Assembly: GCA_024401745.1 (NCBI GenBank)
Contig: JAKSKK010000015.1
Coordinates: 1 to 46,654, forward strand
Length of the DNA stretch: 46,654 nt
Reading direction: 5' to 3'
Source of the DNA: Bacteroidales bacterium
GTDB lineage: Bacteria; Bacteroidota; Bacteroidia; Bacteroidales; UBA932
In this document: positions 35,042 to 43,606 of the stretch, piece after piece
Layout of the letters: every line of letters starts with the position of its first letter
Numbering within the stretch: position 1 is the stretch's first letter
The notes under the pieces: generated by a model
The model's database searches: none
Seen by the model: the letters and a program-made list of their open reading frames with translations, nothing else
Told to the model about the DNA's origin: nothing
Position numbers and translations under genes: made by a program

Positions 35042-36031
35042 ATGAAAATCAATCAGAAAAAAATCGACGATCTGAACCTCGAGATCACACTCGAGGTCGA
35101 GGCAGCTGACTATGCTGCCATCCAGAAGAAGAAGTTCAACGAGGTAAAGCGCACTGCTGACTTCAAGGGATTCCGCAAGGGAATGGTTCCCGCATCCCTC
35201 ATCCAGAAGGTCTATGGCGAGCGCATCCTCGTCGAGGCAGTGAACGAAGTTGTAGGTGAGAATCTGGAGAAGTACATCCGCGAGCAGAACCTCAACATCA
35301 TAGGTGAGCCTCTCAACTCTGAGAAGCAGCCCGAGCTCGAGTGGGCAGACGGCAAGGACTACACCTTCATTTTCGACGTTGCAATGGCACCCGTGCCCGA
35401 GTTCGAGGTCGAGAAGTCAGACGAGATCCCTCAGTACAGCGTCACAGTATCAGCTAAGGACAAGGCTCCCATGATCGAGAACCTCAAGAAGTTCTATGCT
35501 GAGAAGAACGAGGAGAAGAGCGACGAGGACATCGAGAAGGAAGTTTCCGAGCGTCTCAAGGATCAGTATCATTCTGAGTCAGAGTGGCGTGTGAACAAGG
35601 ACATCCGCGACTTCTACATCAAGAAGTCAGGCATCCAGCTTCCTGAGGCCTTCCTCAAGCGCTGGCTCGAGTTCGCAAACCAGGGCAAGTTCACCAAGGA
35701 GGACATCGAGAAGGAGTTCCCCGGATTCGCAGAGGATTTCAAGTGGCAGCTTGTACGCGGCTACCTCATGAAGAAGTGGGACCTCAAGATCGAGCAGAAG
35801 GACGTTACCGATGCAGCCGAGGCATTCGTTACCTATCAGTATGCAATGTACGGCATGTCAAATCTTCCCGCAGAGATCCTCAAGGACGCTGTTAACAACG
35901 TTCTCAAGGATGGCAAGCAGGTTGACCGCCTCATCGAGCAGGTTGAGGACGAGAAGGTCCTCGCTAAGGTAAAGGAGATCGCTACCCTCAAGTCAACAAG
36001 GATTTCAGCCGCCAAGTTCCGCGAGCTTTAG
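35042..36031 (+). CDS. tig: Trigger factor lacking the PPIase domain
   Basis: Ribosome-associated chaperone for new polypeptides. The N-terminal ribosome-binding domain (1-115) has the signature FKGFRKGMVPASLIQKVYG around residues 41-59. The usual FKBP-type PPIase domain should follow at about 150-245. Instead the chain passes from VPEFEVEKSDEIPQYSVTV through a short acidic linker (EEKSDEDIEKEV) directly into the C-terminal chaperone arms (WRVNKDIRDFYIKK, LPEAFLKRWLEF). The length is 329 against roughly 430-450 in relatives. The frame is continuous with no remnant of the domain, so this looks like a clean domain loss and not a mutation. A strong bidirectional terminator follows. Confidence 0.9.
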   Translation: MKINQKKIDDLNLEITLEVEAADYAAIQKKKFNEVKRTADFKGFRKGMVPASLIQKVYGERILVEAVNEVVGENLEKYIREQNLNIIGEPLNSEKQPELEWADGKDYTFIFDVAMAPVPEFEVEKSDEIPQYSVTVSAKDKAPMIENLKKFYAEKNEEKSDEDIEKEVSERLKDQYHSESEWRVNKDIRDFYIKKSGIQLPEAFLKRWLEFANQGKFTKEDIEKEFPGFAEDFKWQLVRGYLMKKWDLKIEQKDVTDAAEAFVTYQYAMYGMSNLPAEILKDAVNNVLKDGKQVDRLIEQVEDEKVLAKVKEIATLKSTRISAAKFREL

Positions 36032-36044
36032 TCAATTGATACAT

Positions 36045-36083
36045 AAACAATAAAGCCTGCTCATCGAGCAGGCTTTATTGTTT
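36045..36083. terminator. Bidirectional terminator, 18-bp perfect stem
   Basis: 36045-36062 is exactly complementary to 36066-36083 around a 3-base loop. The stem has a GC-rich top (GCCTGCTC/GAGCAGGC) and A/T-rich flanks that supply U-runs on either strand. It lies between the convergent tig and tdh genes. Confidence 0.93.
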
Positions 36084-36086
36084 GTC

Positions 36087-37040
36087 TTAAAGGAGCTTTT
36101 CCTTCAGGTGGAGTATCATGTCCTGGGTCATTGTCTCCAGATTGTATCTGGGAATCCAGCCCCATTCCTTGCGTGCGCAGGTGTCGTCCATCTTGTTGGG
36201 CCAGGAATCGGCGATTGCCTGACGGACGGGGTCGACCTCGTAACGGATCTTGAAATCGGGGTAGTGCTTCTTGATCTCGCGGTAGATGGTCTCCGGCTCG
36301 AAGCTCATCGATGCGATGTTGAATGAATTCCTGTGCACAAGGTAACGAGGGTCGGCCTGCATGATCCTTACGGCGGCGTTCAGCGCATCGGGCATGTACA
36401 TCATGTCCATGAAGGTTCCGGGTGCGATGGGGCATACGAATTCCTCTCCCTTGACTGCAGCATAATATATCTCGACTGCATAGTCAGTGGTTCCGCCACC
36501 GGGGAGGGTGGTGTAGGATATCAGGCCGGGGAAGCGGACGGAACGGGTGTCCACTCCGTATTTGTGGTAATAGTAGTCGCTCAGGAGTTCGGTGGCAACC
36601 TTTGTGACACCGTACATCGATGTAGGACGCTGGATGGTGTCCTGAGGCGTGTTGTCGCGCGGGGTGTCGGGGCCGAAGGATCCGATGGAACTGGGGGTGA
36701 ACACCGCGCAGTGCTTCTCTCTTGCGACCTCGAGTATGTTGATGAGTCCGTTCATCTGGATATCCCATGCCATGAGCGGCTTGCGCTCGGCAGTTGCTGA
36801 CAGCAGGGCGGCCAGATTGTAGATCGTGTCGATGTCGTACTTGTCTACGATGTCGGCTATCTGCTTGGCGTTGCATACGTTAGCCAATTCTGCAGGACCG
36901 CTTTCGAGAAGCTTTCCCTTGGGCTCTGAACCGGGGATGTAACCTGCTACTGTTGTACCGCCGGAAAGTTCGCGGCGAAGTTTCATTGTGAGCTCAGACC
37001 CTATCTGGCCTGTTGAACCAATTACCAGTATGTTTTTCAT
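36087..37040 (-). CDS. tdh: L-threonine 3-dehydrogenase, short-chain (SDR) type
   Basis: Oxidises L-threonine to 2-amino-3-ketobutyrate with NAD+. The 317-residue protein is an extended SDR/epimerase-like enzyme: NAD-binding VIGSTGQIGSE at the N-terminus, catalytic serine region FTPSSIGSFG (about residue 120) and catalytic YGVTK (about residue 146). The choice of threonine as substrate rests on the sequence type and on the divergent kbl gene, which uses the product. The ATG at 37040 begins at the nucleotide-binding strand; the longer frame to 37145 runs through the promoter. It ends four bases after the shared terminator. Confidence 0.92.
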   Translation of the reverse strand: MKNILVIGSTGQIGSELTMKLRRELSGGTTVAGYIPGSEPKGKLLESGPAELANVCNAKQIADIVDKYDIDTIYNLAALLSATAERKPLMAWDIQMNGLINILEVAREKHCAVFTPSSIGSFGPDTPRDNTPQDTIQRPTSMYGVTKVATELLSDYYYHKYGVDTRSVRFPGLISYTTLPGGGTTDYAVEIYYAAVKGEEFVCPIAPGTFMDMMYMPDALNAAVRIMQADPRYLVHRNSFNIASMSFEPETIYREIKKHYPDFKIRYEVDPVRQAIADSWPNKMDDTCARKEWGWIPRYNLETMTQDMILHLKEKLL

Positions 37041-37073
37041 CGTACGATGTTTGAAATAGTTTGTAAAATTACT

Positions 37074-37091
37074 CAAAATTGAGCAATTTTG
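37074..37091. promoter_or_regulatory. Symmetric control region between tdh and kbl
   Basis: CAAAATT (37074-37080) and AATTTTG (37085-37091) form a perfect inverted repeat with a 4-base spacer. Each arm ends in a CAATTTTG reading on its own strand, one base off the -7 consensus, so the site could be two facing weak promoters and also an operator. It lies 33 bases from tdh and 36 from kbl. Confidence 0.5.
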
Positions 37092-37127
37092 TATGATATA
37101 ACTGCGAAATCTAATAACTATCTGAAT

Positions 37128-38318
37128 ATGTACGGAAAATTTCAAGATTACCTTGCCTCTGAGCTTAAAAGCATAGACGAGGCAGGCCTCTACAAGAGGG
37201 AAAGGGTCATCTGCTCTCCCCAGTCAGCTGAAATCACACTAGCCGACGGAAGCAAGGCGCTGAACTTCTGCGCCAACAACTATCTTGGTCTTGCCGACAA
37301 CCCGAGGCTTATCGCAGCCGCGAAGAACGTCATGGACTCACGCGGTTATGGAATGAGCTCCGTACGCTTCATCTGCGGCCAGCAGGACATGCACATCAAG
37401 CTCGAGAAGGCCATTGCCGATTACTTCCATACCGAGGACACCATACTCTACGCATCCTGCTTCGATGCCAACGGAGGCGTGTTCGAGCCGCTGCTCGGCC
37501 CTGAGGATGCGATCATCTCCGATGCCCTCAACCATGCTTCCATAATCGACGGCGTGCGCCTCTGCAAGGCCGTGCGCTACCGTTATGCCAACGCCGATAT
37601 GGCAGACCTCGAGCGCTGCCTGCAGGAGGCTCAGGCACAGAGGTTCCGCATCATCGTCACCGACGGTGTGTTCAGCATGGACGGCAACGTCGCTCCCATG
37701 GACAGTATCTGTGATCTCGCCGAGAAGTATGACGCCCTCGTGATGGTCGACGAGAGCCATTCAGCAGGTGTCGTAGGCCCTACAGGCCACGGCGTTGCAG
37801 AGCAGTTCGGCTGCTATGGCCGCATCGACATCCACACCGGTACCCTCGGAAAGGCATTCGGTGGCGCTGTGGGCGGCTTCACTACTGGCCGCAAGGAGAT
37901 AATCGACATGCTCCGCCAGCGCTCACGCCCTTATCTGTTCAGCAACTCCATCCCTCCCATGATCGCCGCCGCAGGCCTCGAGACCTTCAAGATCCTCGGC
38001 GAGTCCGATGCTCTCCACACAAAGCTGATGGAGAACGTCGAGTACTTCCGCGACAGGATGATCGCTGCCGGATTCGACATCAAGCCCACTCAGAGCGCTA
38101 TCTGCGCTGTGATGCTGTACGATGCGCCCCTGAGCCAGAAGTTTGCTGCCGAGATCGCGAAGGAAGGCATCTTCGTGACCGGATTCTACTATCCCGTCGT
38201 GCCTAAGGGACAGGCCCGTATCCGCGTGCAGCTCAGTGCGGCACACGAGCGTGAGCACCTCGACAAGGCCATCGCCGCATTCATAAAGGTCGGCAAGTCT
38301 CTTGGCGTAATAAAGTAA
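37128..38318 (+). CDS. kbl: Glycine C-acetyltransferase (2-amino-3-ketobutyrate CoA ligase)
   Basis: PLP enzyme that splits 2-amino-3-ketobutyrate with CoA into glycine and acetyl-CoA, the second step of threonine breakdown. The 396-residue protein is an alpha-oxoamine synthase: NFCANNYLGLA near residue 43, DALNHASIIDGV, MVDESHSAG with the PLP-binding Asp, and TLGKAFGGAVGG with the Schiff-base lysine at about residue 243. The ATG at 37128 fits the family start; ATG 37089 would begin inside the promoter region. It faces away from tdh and is followed after six bases by the dipeptidase gene, suggesting a small amino-acid-use cluster. Confidence 0.95.
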   Translation: MYGKFQDYLASELKSIDEAGLYKRERVICSPQSAEITLADGSKALNFCANNYLGLADNPRLIAAAKNVMDSRGYGMSSVRFICGQQDMHIKLEKAIADYFHTEDTILYASCFDANGGVFEPLLGPEDAIISDALNHASIIDGVRLCKAVRYRYANADMADLERCLQEAQAQRFRIIVTDGVFSMDGNVAPMDSICDLAEKYDALVMVDESHSAGVVGPTGHGVAEQFGCYGRIDIHTGTLGKAFGGAVGGFTTGRKEIIDMLRQRSRPYLFSNSIPPMIAAAGLETFKILGESDALHTKLMENVEYFRDRMIAAGFDIKPTQSAICAVMLYDAPLSQKFAAEIAKEGIFVTGFYYPVVPKGQARIRVQLSAAHEREHLDKAIAAFIKVGKSLGVIK

Positions 38319-38324
38319 TCCTGT

Positions 38325-39674
38325 ATGAAAGAATACATAGAGCAGAACAAGGACCGTTTCTTCGAAGAGCTTTTCAGCATTCTCCGGATTCCTTCAGTGA
38401 GTGCCAAGCCCGAGCACAAAGGCGACATGCGACGCTGCGCGCAGCGTCTTGTGGAGCTACTCCTGGAGGCCGGGGCCGACGAGGCATGCGTCTCCGAGAG
38501 CGCCGGCAATCCCGTCGTGTTCGGCCGCAAGACCGTGGACCCTGCAGCACGTACGGTGCTGGTCTATGGCCACTATGACGTACAGCCCGCTGAACCTTTC
38601 GAGAAGTGGAATTCGGACCCCTTCGAGCCCGAGATTCACGACGGTGCCATCTGGTGCCGCGGAGCGAACGACGACAAGGGTCAGCTGTTCATGCACATCA
38701 AGGCCTTCGAGTTCCTGCTCCGCACGGGCCAGCTCAGGCACAACGTGAAGTTCATGTTCGAGGGTGAGGAAGAGATAGGCAGCCCGTCGCTTCCCGGCTG
38801 GATCAAGGCTCACAGGAGCGAGCTCAAGGCTGACGTCTGCCTTGTGTCCGACACCACCATGATAAGCGAGAAGGTGCCCAGCATCAACTGCGGCATGCGC
38901 GGCCTGGCATATCTCCAGGTGGATGTGACCGGCCCCAACAAGGACCTCCATTCCGGCCATTACGGCGGCGCCGTGGCCAATCCCATACAGGTTCTCTGCG
39001 AGATGATCAGTACACTGATCGATGCCGACGGCCGCGTCACGGTGCCCGGCTTCTATGACGACGTTGTGAATCTCAGCCGTGCCGACCGCAGGATGCTCGC
39101 CAAGGCTCCCTTCGACATGAAGGAGTACAAGGAGTTCCTCGGAGTGCGCGCACTCAGGGGAGAGAAGGGCTATACGCCGCTGGAGCGTACCGGAATCCGC
39201 CCTTGCCTCGACGTGTGCGGCATCTGGGGCGGCTATACCGGAGTCGGCGCCAAGACAGTGCTGCCTTCCGAGGCTCACGCCAAGATATCCATGCGCCTTG
39301 TCCCCAATCAGGACAGCGCTACCATAACACGCCTATTCAAGAAGCATTTCGAGAAACTTGCTCCCAAGTGCGTGAAGGTCAATGTCACTCCCTGCGAGGG
39401 AGGTGACGGCTTCTTGATTCCCATCAGTTCCGACGCATACAAGGCAGCCAGCCGCGCCATTGCCGAGGTTTACGGCATAGAGCCCGTGCCCTCACGTGGC
39501 GGCGGCAGCATCGCGGTGCTTGCCGAGGTGCAGAAGATACTTGGAATAGACCCTCTTCTCATGGGCTTCGGTCTTGAGAGGGATACAATCCATTCACCAA
39601 ACGAGAGCTATCTGCTCAGGCAGTTCTTCGGCGGAATGGAATCGATAGCAAAATTTTATCAGTATTATAATTAA
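38325..39674 (+). CDS. M20-family metallo-dipeptidase
   Basis: Zinc-dependent cytoplasmic peptidase for dipeptides. The 449-residue protein has the M20 set: YGHYDVQP with the first zinc histidine (about residue 84), the bridging Asp in RGANDDKGQ, the catalytic Glu pair in FEGEEEIGS and later zinc ligands in LVSDT and DTIHSPNES. The dimerization domain lies between about residues 195 and 340. It resembles the carnosine-dipeptidase-like group and not PepD/PepV. There is no signal peptide. It lies between kbl and an exported phosphatase, with gaps of six and two bases. Confidence 0.92.
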   Translation: MKEYIEQNKDRFFEELFSILRIPSVSAKPEHKGDMRRCAQRLVELLLEAGADEACVSESAGNPVVFGRKTVDPAARTVLVYGHYDVQPAEPFEKWNSDPFEPEIHDGAIWCRGANDDKGQLFMHIKAFEFLLRTGQLRHNVKFMFEGEEEIGSPSLPGWIKAHRSELKADVCLVSDTTMISEKVPSINCGMRGLAYLQVDVTGPNKDLHSGHYGGAVANPIQVLCEMISTLIDADGRVTVPGFYDDVVNLSRADRRMLAKAPFDMKEYKEFLGVRALRGEKGYTPLERTGIRPCLDVCGIWGGYTGVGAKTVLPSEAHAKISMRLVPNQDSATITRLFKKHFEKLAPKCVKVNVTPCEGGDGFLIPISSDAYKAASRAIAEVYGIEPVPSRGGGSIAVLAEVQKILGIDPLLMGFGLERDTIHSPNESYLLRQFFGGMESIAKFYQYYN

Positions 39675-39676
39675 AA

Positions 39677-41056
39677 ATGAAAAAGGTACTTTTAACTATC
39701 TTCGCCGCCTTCATGGCGTTCACTGCCGTGCAGGCGCAGACTCCCAAGTACGTCTTCTATTTCATCGGAGACGGTATGGGTGCAAACCATGCTTACGCTG
39801 CCGTTGCATACAACCGTGCGATGGGGCAGCCTGATCCCAATTTCTGGAACTTCCCTGTAAAGGGTCTCATCACCACATACAGTGCCAGCTCTCTCGTAAC
39901 TGATTCATCTGCAGCAGGTACCGCTCTTTCAAGCGGAACCAAGATCGTGAATGGCGCATGCGGCGTCGACCCCGAGGGCAACTGGACCACAAGCATTCTC
40001 GAAGTTGCACAGACCAAGGGCTGGGGCACAGGTGTCGCCACCAGCGTCGGTGTGAACCATGCTACTCCCGCAGCATTCTACGGCCATTCAAAGAGCCGCA
40101 ACGACTATGATACCCTCAGCCAGCAGCTTATCGACTCCAAGCTCGATTTCGCAGCAGGTTCATCATTCCTTCACGAGCATCACAGCCAGCAGTACAACGA
40201 CGACTGGATTGCAAAGGCAAAGGAAGCCGGCATCAACGTATTCCGCGGAAAAGAGGAGTACAAGAAGACCAACGGCCGCGTCATCATGCTCTCAAATGCT
40301 CCCAAGGCTTCAGACGACCTCCCTTACGCAGTTGACCGCAAGCCTGGCGACACCAAGCTTGCCGACTTCACCGAGGCAGCCATCGACCATCTCTACTCAC
40401 ACTATGCAAAGAAGGGATTCATCCTCATGGTCGAGGGTGGTATGATCGACCACGCAGCTCACGCCAACGATACAGGCGGCGTGATCGGTGAGGTGAACGA
40501 CATGGCAGAGTCAGTACAGCTCGCACTCGACTTCGCTGCAAAGCACCCCAACGAGACTCTCATCATCGTCACTGCAGACCACGAGACCGGCGGCCTCACC
40601 ATGGGTTATGGCAAGTATGAGATGCATCCTGAGCTTCTCGCCTCACAGAAGGCTACCAAGGACGTTCTTTCTTTCAAGATCGTCAGCCTTCTCCAGAAGG
40701 AGGACGTAAGCTGGAAGGAAGTCAAGAACGTTCTCAAGGAGAACCTCGGTCTCTGGGACACCGTTCCCGTTGACCCCAGGGCAGAGAAGCACTTCACTCA
40801 GCTTTACAAGGAGGCATTCCTCGACAGGGACCTTCAGGAAGACCGCAACCTCTACTCAAGCACAGCACGTCTTGCTTCAGAGGCCATCCAGTACCTCGAC
40901 AATGCCGCTTCCAACCTCTCATGGTCATTCGGCAGCCATTCAGGTGCTCCGCTTCCCGTCTATGCATACGGCGTAAAGGCAGAGGCCTTCGCAACAGTCG
41001 CTGACAACATCGACGTTCCGAAGACCATCCTCAAGGTGACCAGGATTGTGAAATAA
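39677..41056 (+). CDS. Alkaline phosphatase, exported
   Basis: Periplasmic phosphomonoesterase of 459 residues. A signal peptide (LLTIFAAFMAFTAVQAQ) precedes the PhoA-fold enzyme. The nucleophile is S77 in LVTDSSAAGTALSSG; metal ligands are in FIGDGMG, IDHAAHANDTGG, TADHETGGL and GSHSGAPLPV. It is more like the short bacterial group without the E. coli insertions. A two-base gap after the dipeptidase stop indicates cotranscription. No Pho box was recognised; that consensus is not well defined in this phylum. Its stop is followed five bases later by the facing S9 peptidase gene. Confidence 0.93.
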   Translation: MKKVLLTIFAAFMAFTAVQAQTPKYVFYFIGDGMGANHAYAAVAYNRAMGQPDPNFWNFPVKGLITTYSASSLVTDSSAAGTALSSGTKIVNGACGVDPEGNWTTSILEVAQTKGWGTGVATSVGVNHATPAAFYGHSKSRNDYDTLSQQLIDSKLDFAAGSSFLHEHHSQQYNDDWIAKAKEAGINVFRGKEEYKKTNGRVIMLSNAPKASDDLPYAVDRKPGDTKLADFTEAAIDHLYSHYAKKGFILMVEGGMIDHAAHANDTGGVIGEVNDMAESVQLALDFAAKHPNETLIIVTADHETGGLTMGYGKYEMHPELLASQKATKDVLSFKIVSLLQKEDVSWKEVKNVLKENLGLWDTVPVDPRAEKHFTQLYKEAFLDRDLQEDRNLYSSTARLASEAIQYLDNAASNLSWSFGSHSGAPLPVYAYGVKAEAFATVADNIDVPKTILKVTRIVK

Positions 41057-41061
41057 GGTCC

Positions 41062-42786
41062 CTACAGATATTCAGTGAACCAGCCCGTGATCTTATCGTA
41101 AAGATGGTCGCGGGCTTTTCCTTTCATGTTGTGCTCGTCGCAGGGGTAGGGGAAGTAATCGAGCTGCACGCCCTCCATGATGCATTTCTGCACAAAGCTG
41201 AGGGAGTGCTCCCAGACAACGGTGTTGTCGATGGCTCCCTGACAGATGAGAAGCTTGCCGTGCACGTTCTGGGTCTGGTTCATCAGGCTCGTGAGCTCGA
41301 AACCCTCTGGATTGGTCTCGGGGGTGTCCATGTATCGCTCGCCGTACATGACTTCGTACCATTTCCAGTCGATGACGGGACCTCCGGCCAGAGCGACCTT
41401 GAACACATCAGGGTAGTTGGTGAAGAGGCTGATGGTCATGAATCCGCCGTAGCTCCAGCCGTGAACGCCTATGCGGTCGCGGTCAAGCCAGGGGCAGCGG
41501 TCAAGCAACGCTTTCAGGCCGGCCATCTGGTCTGCCATCTCGGCCTGTCCGCAGGCGCGGTTTATGGCCTTCTCGAAGGCGGCTCCGCGGTTTGACGTTC
41601 CGCGGTTGTCCTGTACGTACACAAAGTATCCCAATTGGGCCATCCTTACCTCCCAGGCGCGTATCTGTCCCATCCATGAGTTCCTGACCATCTGTGAGTG
41701 AGGACCGCCATAAACGTAGACTATGAGGGGATATTTCTTCGAGGGGTCGAAGTCCTTGGGACACACGAGACGGTAGTAGTTGTCGAACTGGCCGTCAGCT
41801 GAAGGAGTCGTGCCCATCATCACGTCGCACTGGCTGTAATTGTAGGCGGGCGCCTTCATCTCCATTTTCTCGATTATGCTTCCGTCAAGATTGCGCTTGT
41901 ACCGCGCAGGCTCCGATCTGAGGGAACTGAACGAGTCGGTGAAACTCTGACGGTCTCTGTTCATGCGGATGCTGTGCCAGCCGGGTTCCGGTGTCAGCAG
42001 TTCCGGCTTGCCATATCTGATCTTGCTCCTGCCGGTGATCTTCATGCGGAAAAGATAGTTTTCCACAGGAGACTTCTCTGCGCTTGTATAATAGAGATAA
42101 TTGTCCTGCCATGCTATCAGCTCCACATCGGCGTCGACCTTCGTCAGCCTGCTGACCACTCCGCCACGTGTGCAGAGATAGAGCGACTTGTAGCCGTCGC
42201 GGTTGTCGGTGCGGTAGATGAAATAGTCGTTGTCTATGAAGCAGAGCGGGTCCAGAGGCTCCACCCAGGCTTCGTTCTCCTCGGTAAGCACGGTGCGGAT
42301 GAACTCTCCGTTAAGGGCGCTGTACTCGTTGAGGTGCATATGGTGCTGCTCACGGTCGAGAACCTGGACGAAGATGCTCTGGCAGTCGGGCGCCCAGGTG
42401 ACTCCGGTAAGATAGCGCTCATCGGTGAAGTCGGTGACTTTCAGCGTGGTGAGGATGTTGCCCAGGGTGTCGCACACGCAGAGGTCGATGTGCTCCGACG
42501 GCATGCCGTTCATGGGGTAGCGTATGTGCATCAGGCTGCCTGTGCGGGTGTTGATGTCCAGCAGGGGGAACTGGCTTACGGCCCTCTCGTCCTTGCGGTA
42601 GACGGCCTGTCTGGTGCGGTCGGGCGAGATGAACACTCCGCCTTCGATGCCGAATTCGTTCCTGCTTACGGATGTGCCGTATACTATGCCTTCCTCATTG
42701 CTCTGGGGCAGGGGAAAATCCTGTGAAAAAAGCGGAATGCCCAGCATGAGCACTCCGCCTAATATTGCGATTGCGCGTCTGATCAT
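41062..42786 (-). CDS. S9-family prolyl/dipeptidyl peptidase, exported
   Basis: Second DPP-IV-like serine peptidase of the window, 574 residues. It has a signal peptide (AIAILGGVLMLGIPLFSQ), a beta-propeller of about 300 residues and an alpha/beta-hydrolase domain with S445 in VHGWSYGGFM, an Asp in GAIDNTVVWEHS and a His in CDEHNMKGKARDH. The Glu-Glu pair motif WVYYEE of the 20271 gene is not visible, so substrate preference may differ. The sequence YGERYMDTPETNPEGF is close to DPP-IV proteins. The start overlaps the stop of the small membrane protein upstream (ATGA). Confidence 0.9.
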   Translation of the reverse strand: MIRRAIAILGGVLMLGIPLFSQDFPLPQSNEEGIVYGTSVSRNEFGIEGGVFISPDRTRQAVYRKDERAVSQFPLLDINTRTGSLMHIRYPMNGMPSEHIDLCVCDTLGNILTTLKVTDFTDERYLTGVTWAPDCQSIFVQVLDREQHHMHLNEYSALNGEFIRTVLTEENEAWVEPLDPLCFIDNDYFIYRTDNRDGYKSLYLCTRGGVVSRLTKVDADVELIAWQDNYLYYTSAEKSPVENYLFRMKITGRSKIRYGKPELLTPEPGWHSIRMNRDRQSFTDSFSSLRSEPARYKRNLDGSIIEKMEMKAPAYNYSQCDVMMGTTPSADGQFDNYYRLVCPKDFDPSKKYPLIVYVYGGPHSQMVRNSWMGQIRAWEVRMAQLGYFVYVQDNRGTSNRGAAFEKAINRACGQAEMADQMAGLKALLDRCPWLDRDRIGVHGWSYGGFMTISLFTNYPDVFKVALAGGPVIDWKWYEVMYGERYMDTPETNPEGFELTSLMNQTQNVHGKLLICQGAIDNTVVWEHSLSFVQKCIMEGVQLDYFPYPCDEHNMKGKARDHLYDKITGWFTEYL

Positions 42787-43211
42787 ATTTCGTCAGGGGT
42801 TATTATCGGGATTGTGTTGGTGACCGGATTCGTCTCCTGTACGGAGATGATGTCGTCGACTATGTACTTCTGCATTCCGCGCCAGGGGAGGGCGCCGCGG
42901 TATTCCTTGTAGTGCAGCTCGACCACCTTGCCGCTGCAGCGCATCAGCGAATCTGCCAGGTGCTTGTCCACAACGCTGAAGTCGAACTCGTTAGACTGGA
43001 TGCTGCCGCCGGTCTTGGCTCCCTTGAAGCCGCTCTGGATGAGGCGTCCTTCGTAAGTCTTCCAGACCCATCCCTTGTACATTATCTGATTAAGTTCACC
43101 GGCCTTCACACCCTCGCCGAACACGAAGTAGAACTTCACGTAGCAGAAAGCCGCCAGGGCAAGTATCAGGAGAACGCTTGTCCAGCTGAATATTTTCTTT
43201 ATTACTGACAT
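42783..43211 (-). CDS. Small single-pass membrane protein conserved in Bacteroidetes
   Basis: A 142-residue protein with one membrane segment near the N-terminus (about 9-27, WTSVLLILALAAFCYVKFYF) and an extracytoplasmic part with GELNQIMYKGWVWKTYEGRL and VVELHYKEYRGALPWRG. From memory, close relatives are often mislabelled 6-phosphogluconate dehydrogenase; nothing in the sequence supports that activity. The ATG at 43211 is chosen because the -7 box at 43233-43240 would start RNA downstream of the alternative ATG at 43235. Function is unknown; coupling to the S9 peptidase may point to envelope work. Confidence 0.8.
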   Translation of the reverse strand: MSVIKKIFSWTSVLLILALAAFCYVKFYFVFGEGVKAGELNQIMYKGWVWKTYEGRLIQSGFKGAKTGGSIQSNEFDFSVVDKHLADSLMRCSGKVVELHYKEYRGALPWRGMQKYIVDDIISVQETNPVTNTIPIITPDEI

Positions 43212-43232
43212 GTTTCCAATGTTTATCTGTTG

Positions 43233-43240
43233 CAAATATA
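43233..43240 (-). promoter_or_regulatory. Promoter -7 element (TATATTTG) of the small membrane protein/S9 operon
   Basis: Exact minus-strand match, 22 bases before ATG 43211. It rules out the upstream ATG at 43235. Confidence 0.68.
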
Positions 43241-43250
43241 ATGAATTGGC

Positions 43251-43290
43251 ACAAAAAAGAAAATCCGGAGCACCTTGTGCACCGGATTTT
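43251..43290 (-). terminator. Rho-independent terminator of rpmE2
   Basis: Read on the minus strand: stem AAAATCCGG/CCGGATTTT, with an inner GCAC/GTGC pairing and a single mismatch, then a T-rich tail (TTTTCTTTTTT). It lies about 25 bases after the rpmE2 stop. Confidence 0.85.
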
Positions 43291-43313
43291 TCAACCTATA
43301 CTGTAGCAAGTGA

Positions 43314-43565
43314 TTATTTCTTGCGTGATTTGTAGCGCTGGTAGAACATATCAACACGGCCGGCGGTGTCAAGGATCTTGACTTTACCGGTGTAGAAAGG
43401 ATGAGAAGTGTTAGAAATCTCAAGCTTGTAAAGAGGATATTCTACACCGTCGATCATGATGGTCTCCTTGGTGGTACAGCATGAACGGGTGATGAATACA
43501 TCTTCGTTTGACATATCCTTGAAAGCTACAAGTCGGTAGGTTTCGGGATGGATTCCTGTTTTCAT
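43314..43565 (-). CDS. rpmE2: 50S ribosomal protein L31, type B
   Basis: Ribosomal protein of the large subunit and intersubunit bridge, 83 residues. It reads MKTGIHPETYRLVAFKDMS, SNTSHPFYTGK and DMFYQRYKSRKK, all typical of L31B. It lacks the C-x-C...C-x2-C zinc ribbon of type A; an isolated Cys pair (SCCTTKE) is not a zinc site. In many bacteria type B replaces the zinc form under zinc limitation, but Bacteroidetes generally use it as the normal form. It has its own promoter and terminator, so it is a single-gene unit. Confidence 0.95.
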   Translation of the reverse strand: MKTGIHPETYRLVAFKDMSNEDVFITRSCCTTKETIMIDGVEYPLYKLEISNTSHPFYTGKVKILDTAGRVDMFYQRYKSRKK

Positions 43566-43593
43566 TTTACACTAGTGTTTTTGAAATCGGGCG

Positions 43594-43601
43594 CAAAGAT
43601 A
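43594..43601 (-). promoter_or_regulatory. Promoter -7 element (TATCTTTG) of rpmE2
   Basis: Exact TAnnTTTG on the minus strand, 29 bases before ATG 43565. It lies just after the stop of the upstream DMT-like gene. Confidence 0.65.
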
Positions 43602-43606
43602 GCAAT

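Noticed and set aside
35042-36031. Loss of the trigger-factor PPIase by frameshift or assembly collapse
   Set aside because: The frame is open throughout and the join is a plausible acidic linker; no leftover fragment of the domain is visible. Read-level checking would still settle collapse.
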